DNA of 64,000 bases from Panagrolaimus kolymaensis (lineage: Eukaryota; Nematoda; Chromadorea; Rhabditida; Panagrolaimidae): NCBI GenBank assembly GCA_028622995.1, contig JAJQJQ010000035.1, positions 992,001-1,056,000 of the forward strand, read 5' to 3'. Each line of letters begins with the position of its first letter. The stretch's first letter is position 1. Positions 1 to 11,160 of the stretch are shown one piece after another. Under the pieces are notes generated by a model. It was not told the origin of the DNA. It was given only the letters and a program-made list of their open reading frames with translations, and did not search any database. The position numbers and the translations under genes are program-made.

Positions 1-1501
1 TTCAATATCTAATTGACAATCATTAGCAGCTTTCTGAAACGCGGCCATTTTCTTTAGTTCGAGGATTTTCTTCATTTTTTCATTTTCATTCTTGATGTAT
101 CGCGTTTCTCTCTTGATCACCTTTTCTTCCACAAGATTTTCCATATCATAAGCTTTTTTCATGGCTTTTTCAGAAAAAGGCGATTTTCCTTTATAAAGAT
201 ATGTCAAAATTACACCATAAGACCATCGATCAGAAGCCAACATAGGGAGCTTTTCTCTTTGCCATACTTCAGGAGCCGAAAATTTAGCATTTTGACGTGG
301 AGGAGCAGCCAGATTCAATTCATTGACATTTATAGAATTACCAAAATCAAAAAGTCGAACATTTCCATCAATAGTAAACCCAACATTATTATACTTCAAG
401 TCACTTAAAAATATAACTTTTAAATATTTAAACTAGAAATAAGTAAGCTCGCAGAGCATTAACACAAAAATAAAAATAAAACATACCCATGTGTCAATCC
501 ATGATCGTGCAAAAAATCGAGAGCAATAGCTAATTGAAAAGCAATTGTTTGCTTTGCTCTACGGTATTTAATCGTTTTATAATATATATGGTCTATTAAG
601 TTACCACCTTCAAAACGTTCCATTATTATACACCATTCTTCTTTCTTCGTATATCCACTATAGATTAATTTCGGAATATATTGACATTCACCGATTGATA
701 AAACTTTGACTTCAGCGATGATATTTTCATAACATAAAATTCTTATCGAAATCTTTTGAACAAATGCTTTAGATATCCCATTAAAAGTTACTCCATAGAC
801 TTGACCATAGCCACCCCCATCAATGTAATCGCCTTGTTTAACATTTTCCATAAACTTCTTACAATGTGTTATGACAGTTTTCCTAAAAAAAGAAGATAAT
901 TAAGCCCAAGGGAAATGATATAAATTTTCTTCTAAATCAATTATGACATATATTAATTATCTAATACGAATAAGGAAATCCTAGATACTTTAATGTAATT
1001 TTTTGTTGTTATTTTTGGTGTGAATAATGTTAACGCTTTTCTTAAAGTTTAGTTTAGTAGCATAAATGTTCTGCGAATTTAGACAAAAAAAGCACAAGCG
1101 AAAAACCGTTTATTGAAATCATTTTTCTTAAAAATGCTCATTTTTAACCAAAAATTGTTTTATAATTAAATATAAAAAAAATAACTTACGATTTAATATA
1201 ATCGTATGATTTCTCCTTACAATTCCACCAATTTCTGTTAAGCTCGAATATATTTGGATCAGGATTAAAAGCAACAATAGATTTTTCCTCAGCAGATCTT
1301 AAACAATCATAAGTTTTCACAATTCCACTTTCTAAAAGATAAATTTTGATAAAAGTAAAGAAAAAAATTTCTTACTCTTATGAAAACCAGTATGTCGAAT
1401 TTTCTTTACTCCTTTTATTTTATTTGCATCTAAAAAAACGTTCAAAAATTAAAATAAAAAACTATTTACAAACCTTCGGGTTTTCGGCCTCTCTTTGGCA
1501 T
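1..1501 (-). CDS. Protein kinase, 5' part of gene (C-terminus outside window)
   Basis: Rebuilt minus-strand exons: 1501-1474, 1429-1376, 1331-1190, 882-487 and 403-1 (open at the window edge). All junctions are in phase and use GT-AG; 341 residues are visible. The start ATG at 1501 is preceded by an in-frame TAA and lies 22 bp behind a TTTTCAG acceptor. Residues 1-85 form a basic N-terminal region starting PKRGRKPED, reminiscent of an AT-hook or nuclear signal. The kinase domain follows: glycine loop GGGYGQVY (97-104), ATP lysine K118 in FVQKI, a candidate helix-C Glu at E132, catalytic loop HGDLKYNN (206-213), DFG (226-228), APE (250-252) and a DRWSYG helix-F motif. All main catalytic residues are present, so an active enzyme is likely, although HRD is replaced by HGD (non-RD type). 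Substrate and subfamily are not recognised. After the domain comes a Lys/Glu-rich, probably helical stretch. Confidence 0.8.
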
Positions 1502-1523
1502 TTCTTACGTTTGTATAATTTAT

Positions 1524-1539
1524 CTGAAAACAAATAAAA
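1524..1539 (-). other. 3' splice or trans-splice acceptor of the kinase gene
   Basis: The minus strand reads TTTTATTTGTTTTCAG, a strong pyrimidine-rich acceptor 22 bp before the start ATG at 1501. No coding exon that could splice into it is visible upstream, so spliced-leader addition or a 5'UTR intron are the options. Inference from sequence only. Confidence 0.5.
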
Positions 1540-2383
1540 TAAGTTTCAAGCAATCAACAACAAAAAACGAAATTGAAAACTCCATGTCAGTTCAATTTTT
1601 AAATCCAACTGAAGTTTGAAGAAGTTTGGCATCCATGCAAAATATTACAAATCGTAACAAAGGGTTCGATGTGATTTTTTCCAACAAAAAAAAATGAAAT
1701 TTAAATTTTGAAAATCGAAATTAGAGCGCATATGAAGATTTTATTAAATTTTATTTATACACTTTTGATCAACAAAAATAACTGAACAACATAGCAATGA
1801 ACTTTTATGGATTTTGAGAATTGTTTACTTTTTAATTGCTTTATCTATGCCTTATTCATAAACACTGACAAATAGCTTTATTTGAGGAGAGAGTAAGAAT
1901 ATTTTTAGTATTTTAAAAGTTGCAACAAAATGGTAGTTATTTCTTAAACAATCGGGTTTTAAAATTGTTGTGAAGACTTGAAATGAAAGAGAAAGCGCCG
2001 ATAACATTGACATTGATTTAAATGGTTTATTGAGGGAGGAAACCATATAAATAGCCATTCAACTAAGAATTAGTTAGATTTATTGATGAAAGCAATGTAA
2101 GCAACAAGAGCATGAGCATTTACATATTCTGTCAGATAAGCTTTAATATGTCGCCAATAGCAAATGAGAAAAGTGCTGCTTATAAGAAAAGGAAAAAATG
2201 CAAACGTTGACATTGTTTTCAAGGTTTATCATGAGAAAATTTAAAGCCACATCAACGATTACTCCATGGTTAACTATCTCACATTGTTAATGAAGATAAT
2301 GCAAGGTGTACGTAACAAAAGCATGAGCATCAAGAAAATGGTGTATGTAAACAAATAAAGTGGTAACATAAAATTATTCATAC
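1540..2383. other. Intergenic region without supported gene
   Basis: AT-rich sequence between the kinase start and the tRNase Z 3' end. A short open frame on the minus strand (2058-1852) has no recognisable motif and no clear splice context, so it is not called. The only structure seen is a degenerate direct duplication at 1986-2330, listed separately. Confidence 0.5.
1986..2330 (+). repeat. Degenerate direct duplication, two units of about 140 bp
   Basis: Segments 1986-2119 and 2187-2330 share ordered blocks: a TTGACATTG block, a GGTTTAT block, AGCCA followed by TCAAC, and a final GAGCATGAGCAT or AAGCATGAGCAT block. Spacing within each unit is similar and the units lie about 200 bp apart. 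Similarity was judged by eye, with many substitutions and small gaps. The sequence is unlike the large satellite. Confidence 0.35.
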
Positions 2384-2389
2384 TTTATT
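2384..2389 (-). terminator. Polyadenylation signal AATAAA of the tRNase Z gene
   Basis: AATAAA on the minus strand lies about 60 bp after the TAG at 2449-2447 that ends the likely C-terminal tail, and about 95 bp after the earlier TAA at 2487-2485 reached without the frame slip. Its distance suits a nematode 3'UTR of either form. Confidence 0.55.
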
Positions 2390-2446
2390 AAAATTTCTCA
2401 AAAAATTCAACAAAAACTAACAAACAAAAAATATTAAATAAAAATC

Positions 2447-5228
2447 CTAAACGAATTCAGCATCAGTAATTATAGCTCGTTTCTTTATTGGTGGAGGACC
2501 AGGAACAGCAGTAGCATCTCGAAGACCACTTGTTGGGCTTTCTTTTCAATATCAAAGAGTTCTTCATCATAAAGCTTCTTGTATACTTCGTTCATAAATG
2601 GCAGCCTTGAAAGTGAATCCATTGAAACGACGAGATTATCCATTGCAATTCCAACATTATTGTCTTTTAAATATTGTGGTAATGGTGGAACTTTAGAATA
2701 CCGAGCACTGAAGTGTGTTAAAATAATATGTTTTGCATTCATAGCTTTTCCGATGTTGACGGCTTGTAACATTGTTGAGTGTTTTTTACTTCGAGCATCA
2801 GACTAAAAAGAGAACGTAAATGGTAAAAGAGTAAAACTAAAAAAAACTTACTTCATATCCATCTTCAAATGTTGCTTCATGAACTAAAACATGTGCATCT
2901 TTTCCAGATTCAACTAATAAATCACATGGAGTTGTATCACCAGAAAATACGATCTTTCTATTAGAATCTTTTGTTGTAATAATAAAACCAGCTGCATCAC
3001 TTGTATGATTAACTTTAACAGCGGACGCAGTTATATCAGGAATAGATGATAAGAGACCATTTTCTTCAAATAATTGAGTTAAATCAATACATGATGGTAG
3101 ACGATCCACATACATCATAGGTACAACAAATTTTGCCAAATTTAAAACATTATAAAATCGTTTTGAAAATGTATGCATATGTTTAAGAATATTTCGATTA
3201 CAAACGACCACGAGTTGTTGAAATTCTTTCTTATTTTCAGCTGCATCACAAGCTCTCTGTCGTTCTTGAAGAAGAGTAATGAGCCCATTCGTATGATTTT
3301 GATGAGTATGAGTTATGAAAATAACATTAAGCTTTGTTAAAACTTCTGATGTTTGATATCCAAAAAGTTGTTTGATTTGACCATAAGTCCCTTCTCCACA
3401 ATCGATGAGATAATATGATGAAGGAGTTTGAACCATCATGGATGTAACATTACGATATTTTGATGGTACTGCTGATGAAGTTCCAAGAAAGATGATTTTG
3501 GGAAATGGTTCAGGTGACGGTGGAGATAATGAAGTACAAAGTGAAGAGTATGTATCTAAAAATAGTGTCATTAGAAAAACCAGAAAAAATTAAACATAAC
3601 CAAATGGTTTATTACTAAAAAGTCTTACCCAAAACTTTCTCTGAATAAGCCTTTGTAATTAGAGGATTTGAAATTCGTCTAACATCAATTTGACATTCTT
3701 CAATCCATTTCTTTTGTGGCCCACGAATGACATATCGTTGAAGAGGTCGAGCAAAAATTCGTCCATGTGCATCTGTTACTTTGTCACTTTCTTCGTTGAG
3801 TAATACTTCATTTTCAGGCCATAGTTTAGGAAACAAGTTTTCATCAACAAATGAAAGGGATGCTTGATGGCGATAAACACTTTCCAAATGAGGATCAGGA
3901 GCACCAGTACCATTTATAATAACTTGAGTAGTCGTTGGTCGCTCAAATTTGGAGCTGAAGTTTTGATAAATATCAGAATCAAAGATTTCAGGTTTGGTAA
4001 AATGAACAATGTAATCAAGTTTCTTGGAACCATTAAGATATGGCTGAATTGTTCGAGACATCATAAATTGATTGAATTGCGACATTGTAACAGCATCAAT
4101 AATCAAAATAGATGAATCTTTGATTCCTTCGACTTCGTCTTCAGCATAAACATCTTGAGGAGTTACAGTTCGACCATCAGGAAGTACAACAGTTTCACCA
4201 TTTTTCAACTTGCCAATCAATGGGCCTTTTGGTACTTTTTGTTCCATGATTTTTAACATATCGATCTTCGGAGTTGGAGGCTAAAAAGTGGTTTGTTTTT
4301 ATTAGTGAAAAGAATAAAAGCAAACTAACATTGGTTTCAATTAAGTATGCAATACTTTCTCTTTCATCCAAACTGCTTACAGGCCCAAAAACCTTCGATT
4401 CAAAATGTTGCATTGGAATATAATTGATTGTAAAAGTAACATCTTTGTATGGACCAGCATCCCACGGTTGTTCAATAACTGTTCCAGGATATTTGACTTC
4501 ACGAAACTCTAAATCAGCAAAAGGTCGAAGAAATTCCAAATAACTACGAATAAATGCAGGACCATGAATACGTGTTGCAGCAACGCCCTGACATTGTGAA
4601 AGCATAAAAACAGAGATTCCACCAATACGACGAATGTTGGCTAAAAAACAAAGTTTATAAAATGGATAGTAAAAATAATGACCAAGTTTAAGTTTATCTA
4701 ACATTTTAATCTATCAAAAAAGAACTAAAGTAAGAAACTCAATCAGCTTAAAAAGCACAAGTGCATAAAACTTACGAGAAGTGATAAGAATATCATTGAT
4801 ATTGTTCGCTCTTAGCATCAATGATGGTAACATTCTTGATGTGCTTTCAGGACAATTAATCAAATATCCTCTTGTTGGAGTTCATATCAACACACATGGT
4901 TCCATATTACACATTCCACTACTCAAAATCTAAAAAAATAAGACAAAATTTCATACAATAGCTTAATCGTAAAATATTTGAACCCAACTCCAATGAAATT
5001 CTGCTTGGTACAGGTTCATTCAAAACATATTCATTTTTCTTTGATTCTGCTTGAGCCATTGCTTCGTTTAAGTTGTTAATTTGAAACCTTAGCTGTCGAT
5101 GTTTGAGAGATTGGTGAACGTGTTTACGCAGTTCTTTGCGAAAGTATTGAACACGCTTGTGGAAATCAGCATACACGTCTTCGTTGTTTGAATCGTTTGA
5201 TGAAGACGAAAATAATGAACAAAGAAAT
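2447..5228 (-). CDS. ELAC2: Long-form tRNase Z (ELAC2/HOE-1-like), with lesions; possibly a decaying copy
   Basis: Minus-strand exons: 5228-about 4989, 4929 (or 4921)-4776, 4640-4330, 4280-3629, 3555-2852, 2802-2447. The family removes 3' trailers from nuclear and mitochondrial tRNA precursors. About 800 residues are recoverable, typical of the long form. The N-terminal half shows a basic Arg/Lys/Gln region, then YLINCPES (the family's YLFNCxEG) and NIRRIGGISVFM (family WxNxGGLSG). The C-terminal half has GTSSAVPSKYRN (PxKxRN motif), LIDCGEGTYGQ, HTHQNH (metal motif II), HTSDAAG, SGDT, HEAT and HFSARY. Odd points: Asn replaces Asp in HxHxDH (codon 3298-3296); a TGA at 4884-4882 interrupts a conserved stretch; no in-phase GT donor joins the first two exons cleanly; and a one-base slip in the A-run near 2535-2546 separates the visible frame (TAA 2487-2485) from a plausible tail ending at 2447. 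The first coding exon is not resolved. Confidence 0.75.
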
Positions 5229-5411
5229 CTATGTATGAGAAAACAAATGAGTTTTAAAAAATATGAAAATATTTAGTTTCCTTCGATTTCCATTAACAAA
5301 AAAAAGTGACGGTTTTAAAGGAAAAGCATCACAAGCTAAATGAGTATTGGAAATAAAAGTTCGAGGTGGAAACAATAAAAAAAATAGTTGAGCTTTTAAA
5401 ATACCACACAA
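5229..5411 (-). other. Possible first exon region of the tRNase Z gene, unresolved
   Basis: An ATG at 5411 opens a frame whose first residues are hydrophobic with a single Arg (LFFLLFPPRTF), which could be an organelle or secretory leader. The next exon begins behind an ATAG acceptor at 5230-5229. The best-looking donor (GTTAAT after a T-run) gives the wrong phase; only a weak GTCACT donor would be in phase. The exon is therefore a candidate rather than a call. It could equally be 5' untranslated or intergenic sequence. Confidence 0.25.
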
Positions 5412-5514
5412 ATTTAGAAAATTTATTATAATACATATAATAAACTTTTTAATGATTTAAGAAATAGTTAGCACCGTTTGATTTACAAAGATGGCTTTAC
5501 AGATATAAAAATTT
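5412..5514. other. AT-rich left flank of the satellite
   Basis: About 100 bp of AT-rich unique-looking sequence. Its last 40 bp loosely resemble the end of a satellite monomer (an A-run before CGGCAG), so the array may fade out here. No gene is seen. Confidence 0.4.
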
Positions 5515-8500
5515 TGTAAAAAAAAATACGGCAGTTTCTAACGTTTCGAAAAATGTTTTTCTTTTTATTTTCATGTTCTCCAATGATGATACGACTCTTG
5601 AAAGTCGCTATCAATAAATTTCAATAAAACCATTAAAATATTTATGGATTTTATGTTTTAAAAAAATATGGCAGTTTCTAAAACGGTCAAACAATTTTTT
5701 CTTTAATTATTTATTTTCTCCAATGATGATACGACTCTTGAAAGTCGCTATCAATAAATTTCAATAAAACCATTAAAATATTTATGGATTTTATGTTTTA
5801 AAAAAATATGGCAGTTTCTAAAACGGTCAAACTATTTTTTCTTTAATTATTTATTTTCTGCAATGATGATAGGACTCTTGAAAGTCGCTATCAATAAATT
5901 TCAATAAAACCATTAAAATATTTATGGATTTTATGTTTTAAAAAAATATGGCAGTTTCTAAAACGGTCAAACAATTTTTTCTTTAATTATTTATTTTCTG
6001 CAATGATGATAGGACTCTTGAAAGTCGCTATCAATAAATTTCAATAAAACCATTAAAATATTTATGGATTTTATGTTTTAAAAAAATATGGCAGTTTCTA
6101 AAACGGTCAAACAATTTTTTCTTTAATTATTTATTTTCTCCAATGATGATACGACTCTTGAAAGTCGCTATCAATAAATTTCAATAAAACCATTAAAATA
6201 TTTATGGATTTTATGTTTTAAAAAAATATGGCAGTTTCTAAAACGGTCAAACTATTTTTTCTTTAATTATTTATTTTCTGCAATGATGATAGGACTCTTG
6301 AAAGTCGCTATCAATAAATTTCAATAAAACCATTAAAATATTTATGGATTTTATGTTTTAAAAAAATATGGCAGTTTCTAAAACGGTCAAACAATTTTTT
6401 CTTTAATTATTTATTTTCTCCAATGATGATACGACTCTTGAAAGTCGCTATCAATAAATTTCAATAAAACCATTAAAATATTTATGGATTTTATGTTTTA
6501 AAAAAATATGGCAGTTTCTAAAACGGTCAAACTATTTTTTCTTTAATTATTTATTTTCTGCAATGATGATAGGACTCTTGAAAGTCGCTATCAATAAATT
6601 TCAATAAAACCATTAAAATATTTATGGATTTTATGTTTTAAAAAAATATGGCAGTTTCTAAAACGGTCAAACAATTTTTTCTTTAATTATTTATTTTCTC
6701 CAATGATGATACGACTCTTGAAAGTCGCTATCAATAAATTTCAATAAAACCATTAAAATATTTATGGATTTTATGTTTTAAAAAAATATGGCAGTTTCTA
6801 AAACGGTCAAACTATTTTTTCTTTAATTATTTATTTTCTGCAATGATGATAGGACTCTTGAAAGTCGCTATCAATAAATTTCAATAAAACCATTAAAATA
6901 TTTATGGATTTTATGTTTTAAAAAAATATGGCAGTTTCTAAAACGGTCAAACAATTTTTTCTTTAATTATTTATTTTCTCCAATGATGATACGACTCTTG
7001 AAAGTCGCTATCAATAAATTTCAATAAAACCATTAAAATATTTATGGATTTTATGTTTTAAAAAAATATGGCAGTTTCTAAAACGGTCAAACTATTTTTT
7101 CTTTAATTATTTATTTTCTGCAATGATGATAGGACTCTTGAAAGTCGCTATCAATAAATTTCAATAAAACCATTAAAATATTTATGGATTTTATGTTTTA
7201 AAAAAATATGGCAGTTTCTAAAACGGTCAAACAATTTTTTCTTTAATTATTTATTTTCTCCAATGATGATAGGACTCTTGAAAGTCGCTATCAATAAATT
7301 TCAATAAAACCATTAAAATATTTATGGATTTTATGTTTTAAAAAAATATGGCAGTTTCTAAAACGGTCAAACAATTTTTTCTTTAATTATTTATTTTCTG
7401 CAATGATGATAGGACTCTTGAAAGTCGCTATCAATAAATTTCAATAAAACCATTAAAATATTTATGGATTTTATGTTTTAAAAAAATATGGCAGTTTCTA
7501 AAACGGTCAAACAATTTTTTCTTTAATTATTTATTTTCTCCAATGATGATACGACTCTTGAAAGTCGCTATCAATAAATTTCAATAAAACCATTAAAATA
7601 TTTATGGATTTTATGTTTTAAAAAAATATGGCAGTTTCTAAAACGGTCAAACTATTTTTTCTTTAATTATTTATTTTCTGCAATGATGATAGGACTCTTG
7701 AAAGTCGCTATCAATAAATTTCAATAAAACCATTAAAATATTTATGGATTTTATGTTTTAAAAAAATATGGCAGTTTCTAAAACGGTCAAACAATTTTTT
7801 CTTTAATTATTTATTTTCTGCAATGATGATAGGACTCTTGAAAGTCGCTATCAATAAATTTCAATAAAACCATTAAAATATTTATGGATTTTATGTTTTA
7901 AAAAAATATGGCAGTTTCTAAAACGGTCAAACTATTTTTTCTTTAATTATTTATTTTCTGCAATGATGATAGGACTCTTGAAAGTCGCTATCAATAAATT
8001 TCAATAAAACCATTAAAATATTTATGGATTTTATGTTTTAAAAAAATATGGCAGTTTCTAAAACGGTCAAACAATTTTTTCTTTAATTATTTATTTTCTG
8101 CAATGATGATAGGACTCTTGAAAGTCGCTATCAATAAATTTCAATAAAACCATTAAAATATTTATGGATTTTATGTTTTAAAAAAATATGGCAGTTTCTA
8201 AAACGGTCAAACTATTTTTTCTTTAATTATTTATTTTCTGCAATGATGATAGGACTCTTGAAAGTCGCTATCAATAAATTTCAATAAAACCATTAAAATA
8301 TTTATGGATTTTATGTTTTAAAAAAATATGGCAGTTTCTAAAACGGTCAAACAATTTTTTCTTTAATTATTTATTTTCTGCAATGATGATAGGACTCTTG
8401 AAAGTCGCTATCAATAAATTTCAATAAAACCATTAAAATATTTATGGATTTTATGTTTTAAAAAAATATGGCAGTTTCTAAAACGGTCAAACAATTTTTT

Positions 8501-11160
8501 CTTTAATTATTTATTTTCTCCAATGATGATACGACTCTTGAAAGTCGCTATCAATAAATTTCAATAAAACCATTAAAATATTTATGGATTTTATGTTTTA
8601 AAAAAATATGGCAGTTTCTAAAACGGTCAAACAATTTTTTCTTTAATTATTTATTTTCTCCAATGATGATACGACTCTTGAAAGTCGCTATCAATAAATT
8701 TCAATAAAACCATTAAAATATTTATGGATTTTATGTTTTAAAAAAATATGGCAGTTTCTAAAACGGTCAAACAATTTTTTCTTTAATTATTTATTTTCTG
8801 CAATGATGATAGGACTCTTGAAAGTCGCTATCAATAAATTTCAATAAAACCATTAAAATATTTATGGATTTTATGTTTTAAAAAAATATGGCAGTTTCTA
8901 AAACGGTCAAACAATTTTTTCTTTAATTATTTATTTTCTCCAATGATGATACGACTCTTGAAAGTCGCTATCAATAAATTTCAATAAAACCATTAAAATA
9001 TTTATGGATTTTATGTTTTAAAAAAATATGGCAGTTTCTAAAACGGTCAAACTATTTTTTCTTTAATTATTTATTTTCTCCAATGATGATAGGACTCTTG
9101 AAAGTCGCTATCAATAAATTTCAATAAAACCATTAAAATATTTATGGATTTTATGTTTTAAAAAAATATGGCAGTTTCTAAAACGGTCAAACAATTTTTT
9201 CTTTAATTATTTATTTTCTGCAATGATGATAGGACTCTTGAAAGTCGCTATCAATAAATTTCAATAAAACCATTAAAATATTTATGGATTTTATGTTTTA
9301 AAAAAATATGGCAGTTTCTAAAACGGTCAAACAATTTTTTCTTTAATTATTTATTTTCTGCAATGATGATAGGACTCTTGAAAGTCGCTATCAATAAATT
9401 TCAATAAAACCATTAAAATATTTATGGATTTTATGTTTTAAAAAAATATGGCAGTTTCTAAAACGGTCAAACAATTTTTTCTTTAATTATTTATTTTCTG
9501 CAATGATGATAGGACTCTTGAAAGTCGCTATCAATAAATTTCAATAAAACCATTAAAATATTTATGGATTTTATGTTTTAAAAAAATATGGCAGTTTCTA
9601 AAACGGTCAAACAATTTTTTCTTTAATTATTTATTTTCTGCAATGATGATAGGACTCTTGAAAGTCGCTATCAATAAATTTCAATAAAACCATTAAAATA
9701 TTTATGGATTTTATGTTTTAAAAAAATATGGCAGTTTCTAAAACGGTCAAACAATTTTTTCTTTAATTATTTATTTTCTCCAATGATGATAGGACTCTTG
9801 AAAGTCGCTATCAATAAATTTCAATAAAACCATTAAAATATTTATGGATTTTATGTTTTAAAAAAATATGGCAGTTTCTAAAACGGTCAAACAATTTTTT
9901 CTTTAATTATTTATTTTCTCCAATGATGATAGGACTCTTGAAAGTCGCTATCAATAAATTTCAATAAAACCATTAAAATATTTATGGATTTTATGTTTTA
10001 AAAAAATATGGCAGTTTCTAAAACGGTCAAACAATTTTTTCTTTAATTATTTATTTTCTGCAATGATGATAGGACTCTTGAAAGTCGCTATCAATAAATT
10101 TCAATAAAACCATTAAAATATTTATGGATTTTATGTTTTAAAAAAATATGGCAGTTTCTAAAACGGTCAAACAATTTTTTCTTTAATTATTTATTTTCTG
10201 CAATGATGATAGGACTCTTGAAAGTCGCTATCAATAAATTTCAATAAAACCATTAAAATATTTATGGATTTTATGTTTTAAAAAAATATGGCAGTTTCTA
10301 AAACGGTCAAACAATTTTTTCTTTAATTATTTATTTTCTCCAATGATGATAGGACTCTTGAAAGTCGCTATCAATAAATTTCAATAAAACCATTAAAATA
10401 TTTATGGATTTTATGTTTTAAAAAAATATGGCAGTTTCTAAAACGGTCAAACAATTTTTTCTTTAATTATTTATTTTCTCCAATGATGATAGGACTCTTG
10501 AAAGTCGCTATCAATAAATTTCAATAAAACCATTAAAATATTTATGGATTTTATGTTTTAAAAAAATATGGCAGTTTCTAAAACGGTCAAACAATTTTTT
10601 CTTTAATTATTTATTTTCTGCAATGATGATAGGACTCTTGAAAGTCGCTATCAATAAATTTCAATAAAACCATTAAAATATTTATGGATTTTATGTTTTA
10701 AAAAAATATGGCAGTTTCTAAAACGGTCAAACAATTTTTTCTTTAATTATTTATTTTCTGCAATGATGATAGGACTCTTGAAAGTCGCTATCAATAAATT
10801 TCAATAAAACCATTAAAATATTTATGGATTTTATGTTTTAAAAAAATATGGCAGTTTCTAAAACGGTCAAACAATTTTTTCTTTAATTATTTATTTTCTG
10901 CAATGATGATAGGACTCTTGAAAGTCGCTATCAATAAATTTCAATAAAACCATTAAAATATTTATGGATTTTATGTTTTAAAAAAATATGGCAGTTTCTA
11001 AAACGGTCAAACAATTTTTTCTTTAATTATTTATTTTCTCCAATGATGATACGACTCTTGAAAGTCGCTATCAATAAATTTCAATAAAACCATTAAAATA
11101 TTTATGGATTTTATGTTTTAAAAAAATATGGCAGTTTCTAAAACGGTCAAACAATTTTTT
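5515..11160 (+). repeat. Satellite block 1: 140-bp monomers with dimer alternation
   Basis: All monomers carry the TTAATTATTTATTTTCT version of the variable segment, ATAAATT and CATTAAAATA. From about 6090 to 7220 two types alternate strictly: ACAA with TCTC and ACG, then ACTA with TCTG and AGG. This makes a 280-bp dimer repeated at least four times. After about 7240 the linkage breaks down and AGG types dominate. Confidence 0.85.
5867..5893 (+). repeat. Bulged inverted repeat (dyad) in each satellite monomer, example copy
   Basis: TGATAGGACT, a 6-base loop CTTGAA, then AGTC-g-CTATCA: 10-base complementary arms with one bulged base. In monomers with ACG instead of AGG the arms become TGATACGACT and AGTCG-c-TATCA, still ten pairs with the bulge shifted. 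The motif is kept in full-length and 92-bp monomers. A few monomers disrupt it (AAAGACGCTA at 29821 and 31921; CGCCATC variants). Confidence 0.8.

Noticed and set aside
1346..1537. Plus-strand open frame of 63 codons
   Set aside because: It is antisense to the kinase gene's small 5' exons and introns, which are better supported by phase and splice sites.
1852..2058. Minus-strand open frame of 68 codons
   Set aside because: It has no recognisable motif, no clear splice sites, and overlaps a degenerate duplicated block.
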